Source: Rhizobium sp. ICMP 5592
GTDB lineage: Bacteria > Pseudomonadota > Alphaproteobacteria > Rhizobiales > Rhizobiaceae
DNA length: 60,434 nucleotides
NCBI RefSeq assembly: GCF_009498525.1
Contig: NZ_QSNT01000012.1
Coordinates: forward strand, 1-60,434
Direction of reading: 5' to 3'
Part shown: one piece after another, positions 25,650-35,079 of the stretch
Numbering within the stretch: position 1 is the stretch's first letter
Layout: the number at the start of each line of letters is the position of its first letter
Made by a program: the position numbers and the translations under genes
Notes under the pieces: generated by a model
What the model was told of the DNA's origin: nothing
Database searches by the model: none
What the model saw: only the letters and a program-made list of their open reading frames with translations

Positions 25650-28600
25650 TTATTCCGCAGCTATGGCCGGCGGTAGATGGTCGACGGCGTCGTTGCTTTC
25701 CTGCTGCTTGTCAACCGACGGCTCAGCAGATTTCCGCTTCGGCTCGCGGCCGAAGAACAGGGCATAACCTGCCGGGAGCACGAAGATGGTGAGCACGGTG
25801 GCCACCAGGATGCCGCCCATCATGGAGTAGGCAAGCGGCCCCCAGAAGACGCCGCGCGAGATCGGGATCAGCGCCAGAACCGCCGTCAGCGCCGTCAGCA
25901 CGATCGGCCGGAAGCGTCGCACGGCCGCGCCGATGATCGCTTCCTTCCGATCCATGCCCACCGCGATATCCTGGTCGATCTGGTCGACGAGGATGATCGA
26001 ATTGCGGATGATGATGCCCAGCAGCGCGATGACGCCGAGGATCGCCACGAAGCCGAAGGGCGCGCCGCTGATCAAAAGGGCACCTGCCGCGCCGATGATG
26101 CCGAGCGGGCCGGTGGCCAGCACCAGCATCGCCTTGCCGAAATGCTGCAGCTGCGCCATCAGCAGCACGACGATGATGATCAGCATGATCGGCGCCTTGG
26201 CGGCGATCGAGGCCTGGCTTTCGGCGCTGTCTTCGGCACCGCCCTGGATCTCGATCTTGTAGCCAGCCGGCAGGCTGTTTCGAAGGTCGGCCATGTCGTT
26301 ATAGAGCTTGGCCGTCACATCGTTCGACTGCACGTTGTCGGGCAATGTCGCCCGCACCGTGATGGTCGGCAGGCGGTCGCGGCGCCACTCGATGCTCTGC
26401 TCCATGACGGGTTCGATTTTGGCGACCTGCGACAGCGGCACGAAACCACCGGTATCGGTCGGGATATAGATCGAGTTCACCGAGGTCAGCAGATGACGGC
26501 TGGCGGCCGGTTCCCTGACGACGATGCCGACGGTCTCTTCGCCCTCGCGATAATTGTCGAGGGTGGCGCCGGACATCGTGGCCTGCAGCATCTGGCGGAT
26601 GCGCTGCGAGGTGACGCCGAGCGCGCGGGCACGATCCTGGTCGATCACCAGCTTCATCGCCGGCACAGGCTCGAGCCAGTCGTCATGGATGGCCCCGAGC
26701 AGCGGGTTCTGTGTGAAGCGCTGCTTCACCTCGTCGGCAATGTGGCGAACCTCCTGGCGATCCGGCCCCATGACGCGAAGCTGCACCGGCCAGCCGGTCG
26801 GCGGACCCAGGAACAGACGGTCGACCTTGCCGCGGACCGTGGGGAAGTCGGCGGCAAGAATGCCGCGCAGCTTAGTGATCAGCCGTTCGCGCGCGGGCTC
26901 ATCCTTTGCCATGACCAGCATCTGGGCATAGTTCGGATTGGTGAGCTGCTGGTCGAGCGGCAGGAAGAAGCGTGGGGCGCCCTGGCCGACATAGGTGGCG
27001 ACGAAGCGCTTGTCCGGATCGTCGGCGACGCGCGCCTGCAGCGCCTGTGCCTGCCGTTCGACCTCCTTAATGCTGGTGCCTTCCGGCAGCCAGAGATCAA
27101 CGAGGATTTCCGGGCGCGAGGACTGCGGGAAGAAGTTCTGCGGGATGAACTGGAAGGACCACAGACTGCCGACGAAGGCGACGATCGTCAGAAGCAGCAC
27201 GATGACGCGATGGCGCACAGCCCAGGCCACCGACGAGCGCAGGCGGCGATAGAAGCGCGTGTCGAAGACATCGTGATGCTCGCCGACATGGTGGCGCTGC
27301 TTCAGGATCATGTAGCCAAGCCAAGGCGTGAAATAGACCGCGACGAACCACGAGATCACCAGCGCGATGCCGACGACATAGAAGAGCGTGCGGACATACT
27401 CACCCGCCGTCGAGGCGGCAAAACCGACTGGGATGAAGCCGGCCGTGGTGATCAGCGTGCCGGTCAGCATCGGGAAGGCGGTCGAGGAATAGGCAAAGCT
27501 TGCCGCATCGAGCTTGGCGAGCCCCTCCTCCAGCTTGCGCTCCATCAGTTCGACGACGATCATGGCGTCGTCGACGAGAAGACCAAGCGCGATGATGAGA
27601 GCGCCGAGCGAGATGCGCTGCAGGTCGATGCCGAGTTCGTACATGATGGCGAAGGTCGCCGCGAGCACGAGCGGAATGGCGATGGCGATCACCAGGCCGG
27701 AGCGCCAGCCGATCGACAGGAAGGAGACAATCAGCACGATCACCAGCGCCTCGCCGAGCGCATGCATGAACTCGCTGATGGCGTCGGTTACAACTTCAGG
27801 CTGGTTTGAAATCTGGTCCACCTGGACGCCGACCGGTAGCGAGGCGGTGAAGCGCTTATAGGTCTCCTCGACCGCCGCGCCGACATCAGTCACCTTGTTG
27901 CCGTTGGCCATAACAACGCCGAGCTGGACGCTCTCATGACCGTTGTAAAGGAACTTGGCCGTATAGGGATCCTGAAGCCCGGCGCTCACCGTTGCTATAT
28001 CGCCGAGACGCGTCACCTGGCCGCCGGCGGTCAGCCGGAGGTTCTTAATGTCCTCGATCTTGTTGACGTCGCCCTCGACCGAGATACGCACGGAGCGCGT
28101 GCTGGTATCGACAGTGCCGGCCGGATCGACATTGTTCTGGCCGACGATCGCGTTCTGCAGCGCGGTCAGCGTCAGGCCACGCTCGGCCAGCACCTTGGAG
28201 GAGACGTCGATATAGATCTGCTCGGGCTGATCGCCGATGATCACAGCCTTTTCGACGCCCGGCGTTGCGAGCAGCATGTCGCGCGCCTGGATCGCGAATT
28301 TTTTCAGCTCGGGATAGCTATAGCCGTCGCCGCTGATCGAATGCAGGGTGATGTAGGTGTCGCCGAACTCATCGTTGAAATAGGGACCCAGCAGGCCGGA
28401 CGGCAGCGTGTTGGCGATATCGCCGACCTTCTTGCGCACCTGATAGAAGGCATCCTTCACCTGTGCGGTATTGGTGTCGCCCTTGATCTGGATGGTGGTG
28501 ATGGCAAAGCCGGCGCGGGTATAGGATTTGACCCAATCGAGATGCGGTGTTTCCTGCAGCTTGCGCTCGATCTTGTTGACCACCTGGTCTTCCATGTCCT

Positions 28601-28805
28601 GCAGCGAGGCACCGGGCCAGACGGTCTGCACGACCATGACGCGGAAGGTGAAATCCGGGTCTTCCTTCTGGCCCATATGGGTCAGGCCGAACGCGCCGGC
28701 GATGATGATCAGCGCGAACAGGAAGCGCGCGATGCTCGGATGGGCGATCGCCCACCGCGACAGGTTGAAAGGCTTCTTCTCTTCCGAGGTGCTGTTGATA
28801 GTCAT
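25650..28805 (-). CDS. RND efflux transporter permease (TriC/AcrB-like)
   Basis: A 1051-residue inner-membrane pump of the HAE1 group of RND transporters, near normal length. TM1 (FLFALIIIAGAFGLTHM), the large periplasmic loops and the proton-relay helix LGLLVDDAMIVVE with adjacent Asp residues in TM4 are visible; the second half repeats the pattern (IIIRNSIILVDQID). Its N-terminus and QKEDPDFTFR resemble TriC-like permeases. It starts 20 bases after the adaptor gene in a tetR-adaptor-permease operon. No outer-membrane channel gene is adjacent, so it likely borrows TolC. Confidence 0.93.
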   Translation of the reverse strand: MTINSTSEEKKPFNLSRWAIAHPSIARFLFALIIIAGAFGLTHMGQKEDPDFTFRVMVVQTVWPGASLQDMEDQVVNKIERKLQETPHLDWVKSYTRAGFAITTIQIKGDTNTAQVKDAFYQVRKKVGDIANTLPSGLLGPYFNDEFGDTYITLHSISGDGYSYPELKKFAIQARDMLLATPGVEKAVIIGDQPEQIYIDVSSKVLAERGLTLTALQNAIVGQNNVDPAGTVDTSTRSVRISVEGDVNKIEDIKNLRLTAGGQVTRLGDIATVSAGLQDPYTAKFLYNGHESVQLGVVMANGNKVTDVGAAVEETYKRFTASLPVGVQVDQISNQPEVVTDAISEFMHALGEALVIVLIVSFLSIGWRSGLVIAIAIPLVLAATFAIMYELGIDLQRISLGALIIALGLLVDDAMIVVELMERKLEEGLAKLDAASFAYSSTAFPMLTGTLITTAGFIPVGFAASTAGEYVRTLFYVVGIALVISWFVAVYFTPWLGYMILKQRHHVGEHHDVFDTRFYRRLRSSVAWAVRHRVIVLLLTIVAFVGSLWSFQFIPQNFFPQSSRPEILVDLWLPEGTSIKEVERQAQALQARVADDPDKRFVATYVGQGAPRFFLPLDQQLTNPNYAQMLVMAKDEPARERLITKLRGILAADFPTVRGKVDRLFLGPPTGWPVQLRVMGPDRQEVRHIADEVKQRFTQNPLLGAIHDDWLEPVPAMKLVIDQDRARALGVTSQRIRQMLQATMSGATLDNYREGEETVGIVVREPAASRHLLTSVNSIYIPTDTGGFVPLSQVAKIEPVMEQSIEWRRDRLPTITVRATLPDNVQSNDVTAKLYNDMADLRNSLPAGYKIEIQGGAEDSAESQASIAAKAPIMLIIIVVLLMAQLQHFGKAMLVLATGPLGIIGAAGALLISGAPFGFVAILGVIALLGIIIRNSIILVDQIDQDIAVGMDRKEAIIGAAVRRFRPIVLTALTAVLALIPISRGVFWGPLAYSMMGGILVATVLTIFVLPAGYALFFGREPKRKSAEPSVDKQQESNDAVDHLPPAIAAE

Positions 28806-28825
28806 GGTCCCGCCCCTCGATCCGC

Positions 28826-29983
28826 TTAGCGCACGATATCGGCAGCGGCCGTCACGGCACTGCCATTGGTTGCGGCCGATACCTGCTGGGCATCCGGCAC
28901 CTTGACCTTCATATTCTCGGTCATGAATTGCGTGCCGGCGGCAACGACGACATCGCCGGTCTTCAGGCCGTCGGCGATACGCACGCCGTCATCGGCAAAA
29001 TCGGCGACCTTGACGTTACGGGAATGCACCGTACCGGCACTGCGATCGACCAGCCAGACGATCTGCTGGCCGTCCTTCTGGGCAAGCGCGCTCAGCGGAA
29101 CGGAGACGTAAGGCTGGGTATTGCCGGCCTCAGCCTCGATCGTTGCAGTCATGCCGAGCAGCACGCGCGGATCGCTCGGCAGGCTGACACGCACCGCAAA
29201 GGTCCGCGACTGCGCATCGGCGCTGCCTGCCACCTCGCGCACCTTGCCGTCGAGCACCAGCGCATCGTCGGACCAGAAGCGCGCCTTGACGTCCTTGCCG
29301 ACCTTGAATTGCGCGATATCCATTTCCGGCACAGCGATCAGCACTTCCTTCTCGCCGTCGACAGCGACGGTGATAACGGGCGTGCCGGAGCTGACGACCT
29401 GACCGACATCGGCATTGACGGTCGTCACGATGCCGTTCATGTCCGACGTCAGATCGCTATAGGCAACCTGGTTTTTCGCCTCAGTCAGCGCCGACACGGC
29501 GGAATCCCGCGTCGAAACGGCTTGATCATAGGAAAGTTCGGCCTGTTCGAGCTGCGACTTCGACCCGACGCTCTTGTCGAAGAGCTGCTGGGCACGATTG
29601 CGGGCAAGCGCCGTCGTCTGCACCTGCTTTTCAGCCGAATCGAGATCCGCCTGCGAGCGGCGCACCGCGAGGGCGTAATCGGTAGAGTCGATGCGGGCGA
29701 GCACATCGCCCGGTTTCACCTTCTGGCCGATATCCACCTTGCGCTCGACGATCTTGCCGCTGACGCGGAAGCCGAGGTTCATATCCGTCCGCGCCTTGAC
29801 CGAGCCGGAATAGTCGAGCTTGCGCGTCGTATCCGCCCGCGCGATCTCGACCACCTTGACGGGCCGAACCACCTCCGCCGCCTCTTCCTTCTTCTCGTTG
29901 CAGCCGGAAAGCGTAAAGCCGATGGCGGCTATGAGCGCGGCCCCGGCAACGGATCGTATCATGGTGGTCGTCAGCGAACGCAT
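28826..29983 (-). CDS. RND efflux periplasmic adaptor (lipoprotein)
   Basis: A 385-residue membrane fusion protein. The N-terminal lipobox TLSGC (Cys about 28) predicts a lipid-anchored periplasmic protein. The barrel-sandwich segment GSVKARTDMNLGFRVSGKIVER, then KPGDVLARIDSTDY, a coiled-coil hairpin (about 100-160) and the beta barrel follow the AcrA/TriA plan. AAGGAG is 6 bases before ATG 29981-29983; the open frame extends further but family members start here. It is cotranscribed with the downstream permease. Confidence 0.93.
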   Translation of the reverse strand: MRSLTTTMIRSVAGAALIAAIGFTLSGCNEKKEEAAEVVRPVKVVEIARADTTRKLDYSGSVKARTDMNLGFRVSGKIVERKVDIGQKVKPGDVLARIDSTDYALAVRRSQADLDSAEKQVQTTALARNRAQQLFDKSVGSKSQLEQAELSYDQAVSTRDSAVSALTEAKNQVAYSDLTSDMNGIVTTVNADVGQVVSSGTPVITVAVDGEKEVLIAVPEMDIAQFKVGKDVKARFWSDDALVLDGKVREVAGSADAQSRTFAVRVSLPSDPRVLLGMTATIEAEAGNTQPYVSVPLSALAQKDGQQIVWLVDRSAGTVHSRNVKVADFADDGVRIADGLKTGDVVVAAGTQFMTENMKVKVPDAQQVSAATNGSAVTAAADIVR

Positions 29984-30041
29984 GTCGCTCTCCTTAGTCA
30001 AACGGAATGCAAGCACGGCCGATCATTCGGCACGCGGACTG

Positions 30042-30650
30042 CTATTTCTTCAGCGCCCTGATGGCGAATTCGATAAGGTCTTCGGGTTCGGCCCGGTTGG
30101 TCTTGCTGAGACATTGCGCCACCATCTGCGGATGGCAGAGGTTGACCGTCGCCGCGCCGAAGCATTTCGATGCAACATAGGGGTCCTGTTCAAGAAATTC
30201 TCCGGCCGCGATACCGTCAGCAATGATCTCGGCTATCAAATCATGAATGCGATCGATAAACTTTTCGATGACGTGCCAATCGTGCTCGATGGCGATGACC
30301 ACCATCTCATGCACCTTCTGTTCATCGAGCATGTTTTCGCAGGTCTGCTTGTATTGCGCATAGACATAGGCATGCAGCCGGTCGGAGGCGCTGATCGGGC
30401 GGTGGCGGATTTCCAGCGCCATCTGGTAGCTGGCCTCAAGCATCCGACCGCAGACGGCGTGGCGGATATCCGTCTTGGAGGCAAAGAAACGATAGATATT
30501 CGCCGTGGACATGCCGAGGTCGCGAGCGATGTCGGCGACCGTCGTCTTGGCGTAGCCATAGTGGCGAAACAGCCTTTCGGCCGAATCGAGGATTTTCGTG
30601 ATGTTTTCCTGACGCGCCGGATCAGCGCTGACATCGGAAAGATCAAGCAT
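30042..30650 (-). CDS. TetR-family repressor of the RND operon
   Basis: A 202-residue TetR regulator. The N-terminal helix-turn-helix is clear: ILDSAERLFRHYGYAKTTVADIARDLGMSTANIYRFFASKTDI (about 20-62). The C-terminal helical domain, which would bind the inducer, is specific to the group. It is the first gene of the operon (58 bases before the adaptor), and a large inverted repeat lies 11 bases upstream of its start, consistent with autoregulation and repression of the pump. Confidence 0.93.
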   Translation of the reverse strand: MLDLSDVSADPARQENITKILDSAERLFRHYGYAKTTVADIARDLGMSTANIYRFFASKTDIRHAVCGRMLEASYQMALEIRHRPISASDRLHAYVYAQYKQTCENMLDEQKVHEMVVIAIEHDWHVIEKFIDRIHDLIAEIIADGIAAGEFLEQDPYVASKCFGAATVNLCHPQMVAQCLSKTNRAEPEDLIEFAIRALKK

Positions 30651-30661
30651 GGTTTACTTTC

Positions 30662-30703
30662 GGTTTACGAGTGACGAATTTCAATTTTCATCACTCGTAA
30701 ACC
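30662..30703. promoter_or_regulatory. Inverted repeat, candidate TetR operator
   Basis: Left arm GGTTTACGAGTGA (30662-30674) and right arm TCACTCGTAAACC (30691-30703) are perfect reverse complements separated by 16 bases. A further GGTTTAC lies at 30652-30658. The site is immediately upstream of the tetR start (30650), and centre-to-centre distance between the arms is 29 bp, near three DNA turns. Confidence 0.6.
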
Positions 30704-30771
30704 ATGAAGCAGTGCCTGTCAACAAACCGCACCGGCAACCAGGCGGTTGAAACAGCGGTGGTGATCAGGTG

Positions 30772-31251
30772 TCAGGCACCCAGAATATGGGGGTGGAAAC
30801 GACGGATACTCAGCAAGCCGACGATCAGGAATGCAATCAGCAACACCGCCTGAACAGTCAGAAGCGGCGGCTCGTTCCCCTGTGGCGCCAGGGCGTTCAG
30901 CGCGGGGATCTTCTGGAAGGATTGGACGATCAGGACGACGCAATTGAGGTAGTGCATGACCAGACTGCCGATGACGAAGACGAGCCGCCAGATGCCGGTC
31001 ATCTGAAATTTGTAGCGCGCAAGCGCCGTCGGAATGAAGATCAGAACCGAGACGATGCCGAATATGATGCCCGGCGTCACGCCGTCGAAGGGAAACAGAA
31101 ACCCGGTCAGGCTCGTCAGCAGGATCGTGACCATGTAGACGAGCGTCGACCGCTCATGACGGTCGCCAGCGATCAATCCCTGCGCGACGATAATGCCGGC
31201 GACGATGGCGATCAGGCTGATGATGACGTGGATCCAGGTCAGTGCGGACAT
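30772..31251 (-). CDS. Small integral membrane protein, 4-5 TM
   Basis: A 159-residue protein that is nearly all membrane segments: WIHVIISLIAIVAGIIVAQG, TLVYMVTILLTSLTGFLF, IIFGIVSVLIFIPTALAR, VFVIGSLVMHYLNCVVLIV and LLTVQAVLLIAFLIVGLLS. His and Tyr residues in the fourth helix (VMHYLNC) might bind a cofactor, but that is speculation. GGGAG lies about 9 bases before the ATG 31249-31251. It stands alone, transcribed away from the next gene. Function unrecognised. Confidence 0.78.
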   Translation of the reverse strand: MSALTWIHVIISLIAIVAGIIVAQGLIAGDRHERSTLVYMVTILLTSLTGFLFPFDGVTPGIIFGIVSVLIFIPTALARYKFQMTGIWRLVFVIGSLVMHYLNCVVLIVQSFQKIPALNALAPQGNEPPLLTVQAVLLIAFLIVGLLSIRRFHPHILGA

Positions 31252-31688
31252 ATGAACAATCTCCCTCGCGCAGGACATTTCTTTGGAAAACCTAGTTCGA
31301 CGTGACGATGAGGGATTGTAGAATTATGCGCGAAACCGCGCCTTCCCGCCGCGAGACAAGGACAAGGAAAGGTCGCCAGGCCGCACGCAGCCTCGCGGAC
31401 CCCACAGTATAGCCAATACTTATGAGGCCGCCGTCTGTTTGAATTGGCGATCCAGCGGCATGCTCTCTATTCATCCGATGAATGGCCGGATCGCGAGACG
31501 AAATGTCGAGAGCGCTGTCAGTTATGCGATTGATGAATAGCCGGCCGTTATGACCGGCCCTCGTCTGGCTCTCGATACCTCTTTCCCGTTCCCCTTATGA
31601 AATCCTCTGGAGGAGGAGCCTGCGCGCATCCGCAATTGACGCGGTTGAGCCAGAACCAAGCGCGGAATGAACAGGGAGGAAACCAGGC
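31252..31688. other. Intergenic region, divergent promoters expected
   Basis: About 435 bases between two divergent membrane-protein genes. A short inverted repeat ATTCAT/ATGAAT occurs near 31472-31486, and GAGGAGGAG at 31610-31619 is far from any start. No gene or RNA was recognised. Confidence 0.35.
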
Positions 31689-32228
31689 ATGAGCACCAAT
31701 TATGGCGATGTCCGTCGAGATACGGGCGTGAGACCGAACGTCACCGACAGACCGGCCCTATGGTCGACCATAAAAGCAGGCTTGATCGGGGGCATCGCGG
31801 GTGGTGTCCTGATCTGGATATATGAGGCGATCGTCTGGATCGGCATCCAGCAGCTGATGCCGCTGGCGGGTATTCCCCGCAATGCCACGGGCCTTGTGTT
31901 CGGCAAGGGCGTGCAGGAATCCCTTGGGCTGACAGCCTATTTTCTCGGCACGGCAATCCATTTCTCTTTCGTTTTCGCTTGGGGCATCGCCTTTGCCTAC
32001 ATCTGGCCCTACTTCCGCCGCCGCGGTTATGAGGCGACCTTCGTGGCGCTCTTCTACGCTGTCGTGATCTGGATCGTGATGCACGCGGCGATCATGGTCG
32101 CCACCACTGACCACCCCAACTACTTCGATCCGATGGTCGTCATCGGCGGCTTCATGTCGCACTTCTTCTACACGGTGCCGCTTGCCCTGATCGTCAAACG
32201 ACGCCTTGCAGCGGAAACCGGCTTCTAA
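31689..32228 (+). CDS. Integral membrane protein, YagU-like
   Basis: A 179-residue protein with four membrane segments: AGLIGGIAGGVLIWIYEAIVWIG, AYFLGTAIHFSFVFAWGIAFAYIW, FVALFYAVVIWIVMHAAIMVA and GGFMSHFFYTVPLALIV. The layout and the first helix with charged YEAIVW recall YagU (DUF1440) inner-membrane proteins, linked in E. coli to acid survival, but I hold this loosely. GGGAGG lies 10 bases before the start. It is followed by a long hairpin and convergent osmC. Confidence 0.7.
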   Translation: MSTNYGDVRRDTGVRPNVTDRPALWSTIKAGLIGGIAGGVLIWIYEAIVWIGIQQLMPLAGIPRNATGLVFGKGVQESLGLTAYFLGTAIHFSFVFAWGIAFAYIWPYFRRRGYEATFVALFYAVVIWIVMHAAIMVATTDHPNYFDPMVVIGGFMSHFFYTVPLALIVKRRLAAETGF

Positions 32229-32284
32229 GACCACCATTGCCCCTGGTGTGCAGAAATAGGCCACCGTTGCCATCACGGGCAGCG

Positions 32285-32320
32285 TTCGAGAGGCTCTTCG
32301 TGTGCGGAGAGCCTCTCGAA
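32285..32320. terminator. Hairpin between convergent genes
   Basis: TTCGAGAGGCTCT (32285-32297) and AGAGCCTCTCGAA (32308-32320) form a perfect 13-bp stem with a 10-base loop. No T-run follows on either side, so it may act as a barrier or a weak terminator for both the YagU-like gene and osmC. Confidence 0.55.
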
Positions 32321-32336
32321 TCATTGGGTTCCGAGC

Positions 32337-32768
32337 CTAAGCGAGACGAACCTCCAACGAAATCGGCACCGAAGCGAGCGCCTTCGAGACCGGGCAACCG
32401 GCCTTGGCCTTGTTGGCAAGCTCGGTGAACTTGGCCTCATCGGCACCGGGGACCTTGCCCGTCAGCGTCAGATGGATCGCGCTGATCGCAAACCCGCCTT
32501 CGACGCTTTCGAGCGTGACCTTGGCCGTCGTCTCCATGCTCTCGGCGGTCAAGCCCGCCTCATTCAGGATCAGTGACAGCGCCATCGTGAAGCAGCCGGC
32601 ATGGGCCGCACCGATCAGCTCCTCCGGATTGGTGCCTGCAACGCCTTCGAAGCGGCTGGCAAAGCCGTAGGGATAATGGTTGAGCGCGCCGCTCTGGGTC
32701 GAGATCTGGCCCTTGCCATCCTTCAGACCGCCGGACCACTGGGCCGAACCTGTGCGATTGATCTGCAT
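32337..32768 (-). CDS. OsmC-family peroxiredoxin-like protein
   Basis: A 143-residue OsmC/Ohr-superfamily thiol peroxidase. The two catalytic cysteines are present, Cys59 in GAAHAGCFTMAL and Cys125 in KAGCPVSKAL. The N-terminal GSAQWSGGLKDGKGQISTQSG is closer to OsmC than to Ohr. It would reduce organic hydroperoxides with its cysteine pair. AAGGAGG is 6 bases before ATG 32768. Convergent with the YagU-like gene; its own upstream region borders the GntR promoter. Confidence 0.93.
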   Translation of the reverse strand: MQINRTGSAQWSGGLKDGKGQISTQSGALNHYPYGFASRFEGVAGTNPEELIGAAHAGCFTMALSLILNEAGLTAESMETTAKVTLESVEGGFAISAIHLTLTGKVPGADEAKFTELANKAKAGCPVSKALASVPISLEVRLA

Positions 32769-33000
32769 ACCGTCCTCCTTGTCGTTGATTGAGTGTTGGG
32801 AAAAGGGCCTTGCCCTCCCGGGAATGACCGATGGGAAACTGCCTTTCGGCCGCCCCAATCCGCAATATAGTGTTCTATCCGTCGATGACGACAGCGCCGT
32901 AACGGCGCGCGCACCGCCGCTTTGAAAAGACGCACTGTTTTCTTCCCGGAAGATCCAAAATGGCGCATCCAGCTTTTCCAGTCACGCAAGCTCTCTGACA

Positions 33001-33037
33001 AATCATCATACCAAGGAATTGCCTATGTATGATGATT
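33001..33037. promoter_or_regulatory. Inverted repeat, candidate GntR (galactonate) operator
   Basis: AATCATCATAC (33001-33011) and GTATGATGATT (33027-33037) are perfect 11-bp inverted arms, 15 bases apart, about 45 bases before the GntR start. FadR-subfamily repressors commonly bind sites of the GTATGAT kind. The gap 32769-33079 (311 bases) holds no other feature. Confidence 0.55.
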
Positions 33038-33079
33038 GTGGTAAGGTGTTTTCGACTGCGAAGAGTGGGGAAGAGATAG

Positions 33080-33844
33080 TTGGATTCGTTTGAACGGCAA
33101 GAGCATGGCTTGGTCGATCGGCCGGAACGCCGCCCGCGCGTGCGCCGGAACGTGACGGCGGCGATTGCCGAAGACATCTGCTCCGAGCGCTATCCCTCCG
33201 GCTCGGCCCTGCCGCGCGAAAACGATCTCTGCGAGCTCTATGGCGTCAGCCGCACTGTCATCCGCGAATCCCTGAAAATCCTGGAATCGAAAGGCCTGGT
33301 GCGCGGCAAGCCCCGCATCGGCACCACCGTCTGCGACAAGGACGACTGGAACATCCTCGATCAGGACGTGCTCGAATGGATGGGGCCGTATATTGCCGAA
33401 TTCGATATTCTCGGCAGCATCCTCGAGGCGAGGCGTACCATCGAACCGGTGGCGGCCGAATATGCCGCCGAGCGTGCCACCACCCAGGAAATCGCCGATC
33501 TCGACCGGGCTTGGCGGCAAATGTGCGATGCCAGTGACGATCCGGAGCGCTTCACCGAAGCCGATGTGATGTTCCACACGGTGCTGCTGGGCGCCAGCCA
33601 CAACCAGGTGTTCCGCCGCCTGTCGAGCGCCATCCATGCCGGCCTCAAATATGCGCTGCACGCCTCGAATGTCGCCGCAGACAGCCGCGACGAGGCAATC
33701 GCCGTCCATGGCGAGCTGGTGGAAGCGCTGCGCCTGCGCAACGGCGTTGCCGCGCGCGACTGTACCCATCGCCTGCTCGACCTTGCTGCACGCGACCTTG
33801 CCGCCGGAAAGGCGACAGGGCGAGCGGAGAAAAGCAGGACCTGA
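33080..33844 (+). CDS. GntR (FadR subfamily) regulator of galactonate catabolism
   Basis: A 254-residue GntR regulator. The N-terminal winged helix (about 25-90) contains LPRENDLCELYGVSRTVIRESLKILESKGLV, and the C-terminal FCD all-helical domain follows with its metal-site His residues (MFHTVLLGASHNQ). TTG 33080 is used as start, with GGGGAAGAG upstream; the protein before the helix is short. It lies 63 bases before dgoD, so it probably controls D-galactonate use as DgoR does in E. coli. Confidence 0.9.
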   Translation: MDSFERQEHGLVDRPERRPRVRRNVTAAIAEDICSERYPSGSALPRENDLCELYGVSRTVIRESLKILESKGLVRGKPRIGTTVCDKDDWNILDQDVLEWMGPYIAEFDILGSILEARRTIEPVAAEYAAERATTQEIADLDRAWRQMCDASDDPERFTEADVMFHTVLLGASHNQVFRRLSSAIHAGLKYALHASNVAADSRDEAIAVHGELVEALRLRNGVAARDCTHRLLDLAARDLAAGKATGRAEKSRT

Positions 33845-33907
33845 AACCCCGAAATCCGCGGCCTTCCGCCGCCGATGTGACCAAAGAGCCGAAACGGAAG
33901 CATTCCC

Positions 33908-35056
33908 ATGAAAATCACCAAACTGACGACCTATATCGTGCCGCCGCGCTGGATGTTCCTGAAGATCGAAACGGACGAAGGCATCGTCGGCTGGGGCGAA
34001 CCGGTCGTTGAAGGCCGCGCATTGACCGTCCAGGCCGCTGTGCACGAACTGGAAGACTATCTGATCGGCAAGGATCCCTTCCTGATCGAAGACCACTGGA
34101 ATGTCATGTACCGCGCCGGCTTCTATCGCGGCGGCGCCGTCCATATGAGCGCGATTGCCGGCATCGACCAGGCGCTGTGGGACATCAAGGGCAAGGCGCT
34201 CGGCCAACCGATCCATTCGCTGCTCGGCGGCCAGGTCCGCGACAAGATCAAGGTCTATTCCTGGATCGGTGGCGACCGTCCTTCCGACGTTGCCAACAAC
34301 GCCAAGGAAGTCGTTGCCCGCGGCTTCAAGGCGATCAAGCTCAACGGCTGCGAGGAAATGCAGATCGTCGACACCTACGACAAGGTAGAAAAGGCAGTTG
34401 AGACCATCGCCACCATCCGCGAGGCGATCGGCCCCTATGTCGGCATCGGCGTCGATTTCCACGGCCGCGTCCATCGCCCGATGGCCAAGGTTCTCGCCAA
34501 GGAGCTGGAACCCTACAAGCTGCTGTTCATCGAAGAGCCGGTGCTCTCCGAAAACCGCGAAGCCCTGAAGGAAATCGCCAATCATTGCTCGACGCCGATC
34601 GCGCTCGGCGAACGTCTCTTCTCGCGCTGGGACTTCAAGCAGGTCCTGTCGGACGGCTATGTCGATATCCTGCAGCCCGACCTCAGCCATGCCGGCGGCA
34701 TCACCGAATGCCGCAAGATCGCGGCCATGGCGGAAGCCTATGACGTGGCGCTGGCGCCGCATTGCCCGCTCGGCCCCATCGCTCTTGCCGCCTGCCTGCA
34801 GGTCGACGCCGTCAGCTACAATGCTTTCATCCAGGAACAGAGCCTCGGCATCCATTACAACAAGGGCAACGACATCCTCGACTACATCTCCAACAAGGAA
34901 GTCTTCCACTATGCCGACGGCTTCGTCTCGATCCCGCAAGGCCCCGGCCTCGGCATCGAAGTGGACGAAGCCTACGTCATCGAACGCGCCAAGGAAGGCC
35001 ATCGCTGGCGCAACCCGGTCTGGCGTCATGAGGATGGCAGCGTAGCCGAGTGGTAG
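33908..35056 (+). CDS. dgoD: D-galactonate dehydratase
   Basis: A 382-residue member of the enolase superfamily, the same length as E. coli DgoD. It begins MKITKLTTYIVPPRWMFLKIETDEG, and the metal ligands are seen in GIGVDFHGR, LFIEEPV and ALGERLFSRWDF, with catalytic His in LAPHCPLGP. It dehydrates D-galactonate to 2-dehydro-3-deoxy-galactonate. The kinase and aldolase (dgoK, dgoA) are not adjacent, so the rest of the De Ley-Doudoroff route must be elsewhere. A GGAAG ribosome site precedes ATG. Confidence 0.95.
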   Translation: MKITKLTTYIVPPRWMFLKIETDEGIVGWGEPVVEGRALTVQAAVHELEDYLIGKDPFLIEDHWNVMYRAGFYRGGAVHMSAIAGIDQALWDIKGKALGQPIHSLLGGQVRDKIKVYSWIGGDRPSDVANNAKEVVARGFKAIKLNGCEEMQIVDTYDKVEKAVETIATIREAIGPYVGIGVDFHGRVHRPMAKVLAKELEPYKLLFIEEPVLSENREALKEIANHCSTPIALGERLFSRWDFKQVLSDGYVDILQPDLSHAGGITECRKIAAMAEAYDVALAPHCPLGPIALAACLQVDAVSYNAFIQEQSLGIHYNKGNDILDYISNKEVFHYADGFVSIPQGPGLGIEVDEAYVIERAKEGHRWRNPVWRHEDGSVAEW

Positions 35057-35079
35057 GTCGCTGACATTTTACGGGGAAT

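Noticed and set aside
25677..27809. 710-codon open frame on the plus strand opposite the RND permease
   Set aside because: It is antisense to a well-supported gene, rich in Asp, Arg and His as expected of the complement of GC-rich codons, and has no ribosome site or recognisable domain.
33023..35029. 668-codon minus-strand frame opposite GntR and dgoD
   Set aside because: It spans two clear plus-strand genes and their gap; composition is that of a shadow frame.
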